Origin: Deltaproteobacteria bacterium
Lineage (GTDB): Bacteria; Myxococcota; Polyangia; Polyangiales; B10-G4
NCBI GenBank assembly: GCA_019312705.1
Contig: JAFDCW010000430.1
Location: 1 to 7,302 of the forward strand
Length of the DNA: 7,302 nt
Direction of reading: 5' to 3'
Shown here: positions 1-5,242 of the stretch, piece by piece
How positions within the stretch are numbered: the stretch's first letter is position 1
Layout of the letters: the number at the start of each line of letters is the position of its first letter
Made by a program: the position numbers and the translations under genes
Notes under the pieces: model-generated
What the model was told of the DNA's origin: nothing
Seen by the model: the letters and a program-made list of their open reading frames with translations, nothing else
The model's database searches: none

Positions 1-78
1 GGCGAGCGACATGTCGGCGACCTTGTAGTTGCCCTCGGTCTTGGCACTGCCCGTCGTGTTCTGAGTCTGCTGTTCCAT
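1..78 (-). CDS. ahcY: S-adenosylhomocysteine hydrolase (adenosylhomocysteinase), N-terminal fragment
   Basis: Only the first 26 codons are present; the gene runs off the left edge of the window. The ATG at 78-76 opens a peptide whose first 16 residues are variable and polar, followed by NYKVADMSLA. That segment matches the conserved opening of adenosylhomocysteinase (Y-K-V-A-D-hydrophobic-S-L-A, normally followed by D-W-G-R). The family is a cytoplasmic NAD-dependent enzyme that splits S-adenosylhomocysteine into adenosine and homocysteine, relieving product inhibition of methyltransferases. No catalytic residues are visible here. The start is supported by a purine-rich AAGGAAAGAG upstream. 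The ArsR/methyltransferase gene ends 29 nt upstream in the same orientation, so the two probably share a transcript. The assignment rests on about ten conserved residues plus this neighbour. Confidence 0.85.
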   Translation of the reverse strand, partial: MEQQTQNTTGSAKTEGNYKVADMSLA

Positions 79-88
79 CGTATTCGTT

Positions 89-98
89 CTCTTTCCTT
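89..98 (-). promoter_or_regulatory. Ribosome binding site of ahcY
   Basis: On the minus strand the purine stretch AAGGAAAGAG lies about 10 nt upstream of the ahcY ATG, inside the 29-nt gap after the preceding gene. It supports ATG at 78 as the start. The gap is too short to hold a SAH riboswitch or an obvious independent promoter. Confidence 0.5.
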
Positions 99-107
99 GG
101 TTTCTCT

Positions 108-1127
108 TCAGCTTCGTTCTGGCGCGTCCAGAGGAAGACGGGCGACGAGGACCTGCCAATCGAGGTGACCGTCGGGGCCGTCTCCACAGCGAGACGCGGG
201 AATGGTGGTGACGTTGGGGTTCACGAGGTGAGCGGCGGCGGCATAGCGCATCAGCTCCCCGGCGTCGAAGCCGAGCCACTGATCGGCCTGCTTGTCACGA
301 AGCGCCTCGTCTTCATGCGCCGCGTAGTCGATGACCACGACCGCGCCGCCGGGACGGGCCAGGCGAGACAGGGCGCCGAGGGCGCGACCCGGTAGCGACG
401 CGTGATGCAGCACCCGCGCCGCGAAGACGGCGTCGGCGCCGCCTCGGGAATCGACGAGGGAGACGAGCTCCGAGTCGTCGAGCTCTCCCTCGTGGAGGGT
501 GACGTTCTGATAGCCCCGGGCGACGAGGCGGGCCCGGGCCCGGGAGAGCTGAGCCTCCTCGCGATCGACCCCGATGACCTCGCCGAATATCGGCGCGAGC
601 AGATCGAGCAGACCGCCGTCGCCGGTCCCGGCGTCGACGGCGAGGCTCCGGTGTTCGATGAGCGGAGCCAAGGCGCTCAGGTACGCCGGGAGCTCACTGG
701 GCAGGCTCTTGGCATCGGCCTGGCCTGGGCGGGCGAAGAACTCCCGGGCGGCGGCCTCCCGGGCGCGAACCACATGACCGATCCGTCCGAGGCTACCGTC
801 CGCGGCGCAGAGGGCGCGGCCCTCGCGGAGGGCATCGGCGACCACGGGATCGTCACTGACACCCTCGGTCAGACGGGCGAGGGCCCGGGTGCCTTCTCTT
901 CGAACGGTCAGCAGCGTGGCGCGCTTCAGCGGTGCAACATGCCGAGAAACATTGGGTTGACGCTCCCCGAGGAGGTCGGCGAGCTCGCCGATGGCCAGCT
1001 CCTCCTCCGACGCGAGGGCCAGGAGCCGCAACCGCACGGGCTCTCCGAGCAGCTTGTAGAGCTCCCAGCGCGGGGCATTCAGACTCGGGACGGCTGGCAC
1101 CCGTTTGCTATATTCGATGATGCGCAT
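108..1127 (-). CDS. ArsR-family HTH regulator fused to a SAM-dependent methyltransferase domain (SahR-like)
   Basis: The 339-residue protein (from ATG 1127) has two parts. Residues about 20-85 form an ArsR-type winged helix: WELYKLLGEPVRLRLLALA, then a recognition-helix region around GERQPNVSRHVAPLKRA and a wing around VRREGTRAL. Residues about 160-330 form a class I methyltransferase fold, with motif I VDAGTGDGG near 164-172 and the acidic end of strand 2 at VIGVDRE (D188). No metal-binding cysteine cluster of the ArsR or CadC kind is visible. Proteins of this architecture occur beside methionine-cycle genes, and SahR-type ArsR regulators are known to control ahcY and related genes in Proteobacteria. 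Position directly upstream of ahcY supports that role here. The methyltransferase fold may bind SAM or SAH as a sensor rather than catalyse, which is inference. The start is uncertain: an in-frame TTG at 1175 and a GTG at 1100 are alternatives, and none has a clear ribosome binding site. Confidence 0.85.
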   Translation of the reverse strand: MRIIEYSKRVPAVPSLNAPRWELYKLLGEPVRLRLLALASEEELAIGELADLLGERQPNVSRHVAPLKRATLLTVRREGTRALARLTEGVSDDPVVADALREGRALCAADGSLGRIGHVVRAREAAAREFFARPGQADAKSLPSELPAYLSALAPLIEHRSLAVDAGTGDGGLLDLLAPIFGEVIGVDREEAQLSRARARLVARGYQNVTLHEGELDDSELVSLVDSRGGADAVFAARVLHHASLPGRALGALSRLARPGGAVVVIDYAAHEDEALRDKQADQWLGFDAGELMRYAAAAHLVNPNVTTIPASRCGDGPDGHLDWQVLVARLPLDAPERS

Positions 1128-1224
1128 GGATGCAACAAGACAGGAGGGAATTGCGGATTTTGAAGCACTAGACAATTGTTAACGTTAGAGTTTCGTCGCG
1201 TTCGGGCATGCACCGGGGTTTCCG
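1128..1224. promoter_or_regulatory. Divergent intergenic region with abutting palindromes
   Basis: This spacer separates the divergent regulator and lipoprotein genes. It is clearly more AT-rich than the flanking coding sequence around 1150-1195. Two perfect 8-bp palindromes lie end to end: ACAATTGT at 1172-1179 and TAACGTTA at 1180-1187. A third, ATGCGCAT at 1120-1127, overlaps the favoured start of the regulator. Such symmetry fits a dimeric ArsR-type repressor, which could act on its own operon and possibly on the divergent gene. I could not find a convincing -35/-10 pair on either strand, so promoters are only inferred from the divergent layout. Confidence 0.4.
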
Positions 1225-3213
1225 GTGCGTGCTCGCCCACGACCCCCCGTGCGCAAGCCTACTAATAGAAGCAAATGGGCCACCGGTTGGTGGATCATCC
1301 CTATGGCCCTCGTGCTTTCCGGGGCCTGCGACGGCGGCTGTGCATGCGGCTCGTCGGTCGCTGAACTGGTCGACGCCCAGGGGCCCGTTACCCGAGACTT
1401 CGCCGGCAAGGAAGACCAGTGGGAGGCGGCGGAGGTGGGCACGACCTTCGCGGTTGGGGATGCGGTTCGCACTGCTCCCGAAGGATCCGAGGCCCGAGTC
1501 GTCCTGACAAGCGGTGGTGGCCTCGAGCTCGCGCCAGGTACGATCGTTCGATTCCTCGCTGCGGCCCCCAATGACGAACAGGGCGAGCGAGTCAATGTCG
1601 AGATGGGAGAAGCCCGCGTATCGGCCGGCCAGAGTGGCCTCGTCATCGCCGGCAGCTTCGGCGAGGCGCAGCTGCTCGGCGGCGGCGAAATGCGTATCAG
1701 CGCCGCAGACGGCACGGTGATGTTCGAAGTGCTGATGGGTGGGGCGCGGCTCGAACCCGCAGACGGCGACTTCGTCGAACTCGGCGCGGGCGAAGAGCTC
1801 GTCCTCGACGTCGAGTTCGGCAGCATCATCATCGACGAGGCCGATGCCGACCCGCCGGACACCGGCCCCGCCGACACGGGTGCCAGTGTCGTGGTCGACC
1901 CGGGCGCGGAGGTCGCCATCACCATGCTTCGCGGACGCGTCGAGATCGCGGACGCCGAGGGCGCCTGGTCGCGCATCCCTCGCGGAACGACAGCGGTCCC
2001 TGCGGGGAGCCGGGTCCGCCTCCGGCGCCGGGCGCGGCTCTCGGCGGCTTGGGGCGGAGGGACCGTCGGGGCGACGGGGCCCGCGGAGATGATCCTCGGC
2101 CCGGCGGGGGGTGCGGTGGCTTCGATTCAGTCCGGCCGTGCGACCGCCAGCGCGGGCGCGGAAGATTCTGTCATCGAGGTGCCCGGCGGCTCATTCGTGA
2201 GCAAAGGCGGGGCGACCGGTGCCCAGGCGACGGTACGCATCGCACCCAACGGCAGCGCCACGGTGGCCTCCCGGGCGGGGTTGGTCACGCTCCGGGGCCG
2301 GACCGAGAACTACGGGGTCCACGAGGGCGGCCACGGGGTCATCCGCGCCAACGGCTCCCTCGATGTCAGCGGCCGTCCGCCGGCCCGGGCCCACATGGCC
2401 ATCACGGCGGGCGCATCCGCTATTTTGCATGACCCGGGCGGCACAGTGAACGTCCAGGTGCGCTTCGGCGATTTCTGTGGCGGCGGCGAAGGGGTCATCG
2501 AAGTCGCTTCGGGCCGGTCGTACCAACAGCCCTTCATGCGCAGCTTCGGCACCGGCAAGGCGAACATCTCCGCCCGTCCCGGCGCCACGCGCTATCGACT
2601 TCGCTGCGCAAGCGGCGGGACTCCGACGGGCGACGCCGTGGCACAAGGTACGCTCACGGTGCGCCGCGACAGCGGCCAGGCCCAACTCCCCCGGCGGCCC
2701 GCACGCAACGTCGTCGATACCGACGGTCGCCGCTATTCGATTCACTACCAGAACATCCTGCCCATCGTGACCGTTCGCTGGCGCGGAGCTCCTTCTACGA
2801 GGCGCTTCGTGCTGCACGTCGGCGAGCGGACGTTCGCCACGTCGACCGCCAACCACGCCCTCGAGAGCGGGCAGGTCCCGGAAGGCACGCACCAGGTCTT
2901 CTACGAGGCGCCCGGGGGCAGGCCGGGACGATCCCCCGTCACGACGCTCAACGTGCGCTACGACAACGCAACCACGGCGGCCTATATCCGGGAACCCGCA
3001 GCTGGGTCCAGCGTCTCCGGTAGCGTTCGGGTCTCGGGGACCTGCGTTGCGGGGTGCACCGTCAGCGTCGGGGGCCAAAACCTCCCCCTCGGTGGTGCCC
3101 ACCGCTTCTCGGGCCAGGCGACGGTGCCCGCCGGCCTCGACGCCCTGGCCATTCGAGTCTCCCACCCTCGAAGCGGGGTTCACTACTACCTCCGCCGGAC
3201 CGGGAGCCGCTGA
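1225..3213 (+). CDS. FecR-domain-like predicted lipoprotein with Ig-like C-terminus
   Basis: The 662-residue protein starts at GTG 1225, with only a weak GGGG upstream; GTG 1249 is an alternative. The N-terminus is basic (residues 1-17), followed by a hydrophobic stretch WWIIPMALVLSGAC ending at C35. This resembles a lipoprotein signal, though Ser at -3 is atypical, and Cys at 39 and 41 follow closely. Residues about 45-200 and 225-375 each look like FecR-type beta-rich segments (for example VGDAVRTAPEGSEARVVLTSG, then VRIAPNGSATVASRAGLVTL). A linker with two D-T-G motifs near 210-220 separates them. A middle region has two cysteines that may pair (GDFCGGGE and RLRCASG). The last 76 residues, from YIREPAAGSSVSG, resemble an Ig-like or glucodextranase-B-like fold with a CVAGC motif. 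The protein is probably periplasmic or surface-exposed and beta-rich. The kinase gene follows after 4 nt, implying co-expression. The exact function is unknown; FecR itself transduces signals across the envelope to an ECF sigma factor, but no sigma factor or TonB receptor is adjacent. Confidence 0.8.
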   Translation: MRARPRPPVRKPTNRSKWATGWWIIPMALVLSGACDGGCACGSSVAELVDAQGPVTRDFAGKEDQWEAAEVGTTFAVGDAVRTAPEGSEARVVLTSGGGLELAPGTIVRFLAAAPNDEQGERVNVEMGEARVSAGQSGLVIAGSFGEAQLLGGGEMRISAADGTVMFEVLMGGARLEPADGDFVELGAGEELVLDVEFGSIIIDEADADPPDTGPADTGASVVVDPGAEVAITMLRGRVEIADAEGAWSRIPRGTTAVPAGSRVRLRRRARLSAAWGGGTVGATGPAEMILGPAGGAVASIQSGRATASAGAEDSVIEVPGGSFVSKGGATGAQATVRIAPNGSATVASRAGLVTLRGRTENYGVHEGGHGVIRANGSLDVSGRPPARAHMAITAGASAILHDPGGTVNVQVRFGDFCGGGEGVIEVASGRSYQQPFMRSFGTGKANISARPGATRYRLRCASGGTPTGDAVAQGTLTVRRDSGQAQLPRRPARNVVDTDGRRYSIHYQNILPIVTVRWRGAPSTRRFVLHVGERTFATSTANHALESGQVPEGTHQVFYEAPGGRPGRSPVTTLNVRYDNATTAAYIREPAAGSSVSGSVRVSGTCVAGCTVSVGGQNLPLGGAHRFSGQATVPAGLDALAIRVSHPRSGVHYYLRRTGSR

Positions 3214-3217
3214 GCCG

Positions 3218-4888
3218 ATGCATGAAGTCATCATCGGCCGCATAGTACTCGGCCGTTACCGAGTCGTCCGGGCCCTCGCAAAGGGCGGCATGGGGGTCGT
3301 GTACCTCGGCCGCAGCGAAGGCGCATCGGGCTTCACCAAGCCGGTCGTCATCAAGCGCATGGCCTCCGACCTGATGATGGACCAGGGGATGGCCCGCATG
3401 TTCGTGCGCGAGGCCCGGCTGATGTCACGCCTCCGGCATCCGTCGCTCGTCGGGGTCATCGACTTCGGCGAGGAGCAGGGCGACTACTTGATGGTCATCG
3501 AGTACGTGCACGGCTACCACCTCGGCCAATGGCACCGCTTCCGGAAAAAGGTCCACGGGCCTTTTCCCGCCGACCTGATCATTCACATCATCATCAAGGT
3601 CCTCGACGCCCTGCACTACGCGCACAACCTCAAAGACGACGACGGGGATCCCCTGAAGATCATCCACCGGGACGTCTCACCGGCGAATATTCTGATCGAC
3701 ATCGGCGGCCAGGTGAAGCTGGCGGACTTCGGCATCGCGCGCAGCAAGGACCAGACCGAACAAACCGAAGCGACCACCATCAAGGGCAAGATGCCCTACC
3801 TCGCCCCGGAACTCTTTCGCCTCGACGAGGCCAGCCCGAGCTCCGACTCCTACTCGTGCGGGGTAGTTCTGCGAGAGTTGCTCGTCGGCCGGAATGATTT
3901 CCGCGCAAGAGACCTGGCGTCGACCGTCTCGAGAGTACTCCAGTACACCCCGGACCCGATCGAGGGGATCCGCGACGACCTGCCGCCGGGCCTCGGCCCC
4001 GTACTTCGTAAGGCCCTCGCCAAGACAGCCGCGAAGCGATACCAGAGCGCCGCCGACTTTGCCGACGCGCTGCGCGAGGTCCGTCCCGGGACCGACGAAG
4101 AGATGCAGAAGCGCCTCCTCCAGTGCATCGAGGAGGACTTCCGGGACCCGCGGATGAGCGAGATCGTCCGCGGTGCATCCCTTGCCGAACGCGAGGAGGC
4201 CTGGCGCAACCCCCCGATCTACCAGTCGTTGAGGCCGTCCGGTCCGGCCGGGGACCTGCCCATCTCCGTCGCGCCCGCCCGGGTCAGGGGGAAGGCAACC
4301 AAGAGCAGCGCACCTTCCCGGTCCCAGCTCCCGTGGGTCGTCGGGGGCGTCGTCGCAGTCGCGGCCATCGTGGCGGTAGCCCTGGTGTTCCTCAAAGAGG
4401 GAGGCCCCACGCGGCCGGAACGCCCGACCTTCATCCAAGTTCAGGCGGGCCAGGCACCGGACGGCGCGAGCGACGGCCCCCGAACTGTTGAGGATTCGGG
4501 GCCGGAAGATGCAGACGTGGGGGTGGACGAACCCCGCGACGCCACACCAGCGTCCAGCGATCAGCCAAACGGCCGCATGGTTCGAGGCGCCATGATGCGG
4601 CGGCGTACCGGCCCGAACGCCAACGAGCTCGCCCGGGCATTCCACGCTCAGCGGTCCCGGGTGACCGCCTGCTACCGCGACCATGCCGCAGACGCCCCAC
4701 CCAGCGGCCAAGCCGAGATTGTGATCTCCGTGGACCCCCTCGGACTCGTCGTCAGCGCCCGGGTGACTCCAGCCGGCGTCGGCGCCAGCCCCCTCGGCGC
4801 CTGCGTCGTACGCATCGCGCGGACAGTAGAGTTCCCCGGCCAGGGCCAGCCCGTACGCTTCCGAATCCCCCTGCGCTTCACCCACTAG
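3218..4888 (+). CDS. Transmembrane serine/threonine protein kinase with AgmX/PglI-like C-terminal domain
   Basis: The 556-residue protein is a Hanks-type kinase. Residues 14-280 hold a complete catalytic domain: glycine loop AKGGMGVVYLG (21-31), ATP-anchoring Lys46 in VIKRM, helix-C Glu65, catalytic loop HRDVSPANIL (150-159, Asp152), DFGIAR (170-175) and a YLAPE segment closing the activation loop. Ser replaces the usual Lys after HRD-hydrophobic, a form common in myxobacterial kinases, so activity is expected. A single membrane helix (about 373-392, WVVGGVVAVAAIVAVALVFL) follows a basic juxtamembrane stretch. An acidic, low-complexity linker (about 395-465) then leads to a C-terminal domain with TACYRDH (C485) and LGACVV (C529), the pattern of the AgmX/PglI C-terminal family. 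The tail is predicted to be periplasmic. ATG 3218 lies 4 nt after the lipoprotein stop, with GGGAG upstream, suggesting translational coupling. An in-frame extension to 3047 overlaps the lipoprotein gene and was not used. Substrates are unknown. Confidence 0.93.
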   Translation: MHEVIIGRIVLGRYRVVRALAKGGMGVVYLGRSEGASGFTKPVVIKRMASDLMMDQGMARMFVREARLMSRLRHPSLVGVIDFGEEQGDYLMVIEYVHGYHLGQWHRFRKKVHGPFPADLIIHIIIKVLDALHYAHNLKDDDGDPLKIIHRDVSPANILIDIGGQVKLADFGIARSKDQTEQTEATTIKGKMPYLAPELFRLDEASPSSDSYSCGVVLRELLVGRNDFRARDLASTVSRVLQYTPDPIEGIRDDLPPGLGPVLRKALAKTAAKRYQSAADFADALREVRPGTDEEMQKRLLQCIEEDFRDPRMSEIVRGASLAEREEAWRNPPIYQSLRPSGPAGDLPISVAPARVRGKATKSSAPSRSQLPWVVGGVVAVAAIVAVALVFLKEGGPTRPERPTFIQVQAGQAPDGASDGPRTVEDSGPEDADVGVDEPRDATPASSDQPNGRMVRGAMMRRRTGPNANELARAFHAQRSRVTACYRDHAADAPPSGQAEIVISVDPLGLVVSARVTPAGVGASPLGACVVRIARTVEFPGQGQPVRFRIPLRFTH

Positions 4889-4899
4889 TGCGTGATCCA

Positions 4900-4934
4900 G
4901 AGCCACGGAAGGTTTCTCGCTCGTTCCACGGCTC
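4900..4934 (+). terminator. Candidate imperfect stem-loop downstream of the kinase gene
   Basis: Arms GAGCCACGGAA (4900-4910) and TTCCACGGCTC (4924-4934) pair over 5 bp, then a 2-bp mismatch, then 4 bp, around a 13-nt loop. It starts 11 nt after the kinase stop codon, in the right place to end the lipoprotein-kinase transcript and possibly the opposing one. No T-run follows on either strand, so it is not a canonical intrinsic terminator. It may only slow polymerase or protect mRNA ends. Confidence 0.3.
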
Positions 4935-5046
4935 CCTCGCGGCGTCAGGAAACCTCGAAAATGCGGTGCATTTCCATCGCCTTCCTTCCTTGCGAGGCCG
5001 CGGCCCGTCGCGATACTCCCTCCCGTGACTCTGCATCACACACTAG

Positions 5047-5080
5047 CCAACAAGAAGGCGCCCCCCAACAAGAAGGCGCC
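5047..5080. repeat. Tandem pair of CCAACAAGAAGGCGCC
   Basis: The 16-mer CCAACAAGAAGGCGCC occurs at 5047-5062 and again, identically, at 5065-5080, with an 18-nt period. A related partial copy lies about 97 nt downstream at 5155-5171. In one plus-strand frame the pair reads NKKAPPNKKAP, but there is no credible gene around it. It could be a protein-binding direct repeat, a small tandem duplication or remnant coding sequence. Confidence 0.75.
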
Positions 5081-5154
5081 GCGAGGGCGGCCCGAGGCGG
5101 CAGCGCGACGCAGTCGCGCAGAGCCGACAGGCCGACCGTAGCGGCGCCGGCAGT

Positions 5155-5171
5155 GCGCCCCCCAACAAGAA
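5155..5171. repeat. Dispersed third copy of the spacer repeat
   Basis: The 17-mer GCGCCCCCCAACAAGAA at 5155-5171 is identical to 5058-5074, which spans the junction of the tandem pair. The match ends just after the shared AAGAA. The two occurrences are offset by 97 nt, which is not a multiple of three, so they are not in the same reading frame. Confidence 0.7.
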
Positions 5172-5242
5172 CCCACCGCGCCAACGTGCCGCGCTATGCC
5201 GCCGGCCCGGTGCCGGTCCCGGCCCCTATTCCCGGTCGCCGC

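Larger units (their letters stand above)
4889..5242. other. Intergenic spacer between convergent units, no convincing gene
   Basis: These 354 bases separate the kinase stop from the stop of the barrel protein on the other strand. They contain a candidate stem-loop near 4900-4934 and three CCAACAAGAA elements (listed separately). There is a 10-codon minus-strand ORF with a strong Shine-Dalgarno-like stretch (4945-4977). A 38-codon plus-strand frame from GTG 5025 to TAG 5139-5141 has a basic, Lys/Pro-rich translation and no ribosome binding site. The stretch is GC-rich at its right end (5190-5240, many CCGG units). No tRNA, other RNA gene or recognisable protein was seen. Confidence 0.6.

Noticed and set aside
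79..107. SAH riboswitch upstream of ahcY
   Set aside because: Only 29 nt separate the genes, too short for the aptamer. Control is more likely through the upstream regulator.
528..546. GGGCCCGGGCCCGGG self-complementary stretch
   Set aside because: It lies inside the methyltransferase coding sequence and encodes an Arg-Ala repeat (RARAR). It is explained by codon choice in a GC-rich genome.
402..1163. 253-codon plus-strand frame opposite the ArsR/methyltransferase gene
   Set aside because: No recognisable motifs, and it lies antisense to a gene with clear HTH and SAM-binding motifs.
1185..1976. 263-codon Ser/Pro-rich minus-strand frame
   Set aside because: Its composition is that of an antisense shadow in GC-rich DNA. 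It overlaps the divergent spacer and the N-terminal part of the FecR-like gene.
2191..3243. 350-codon minus-strand frame opposite the FecR-like gene
   Set aside because: Low-complexity Arg/Gly/Ala translation with no motif. The plus-strand frame has a signal sequence, beta-rich domains and close coupling to the kinase.
3677..4906. 409-codon minus-strand frame opposite the kinase
   Set aside because: The kinase on the plus strand has all catalytic motifs. The opposite frame has no domain pattern and reflects high GC content.
5047..5171. CRISPR-like array
   Set aside because: Only three short copies, with unequal spacing (18 nt and 97 nt), and no cas genes.
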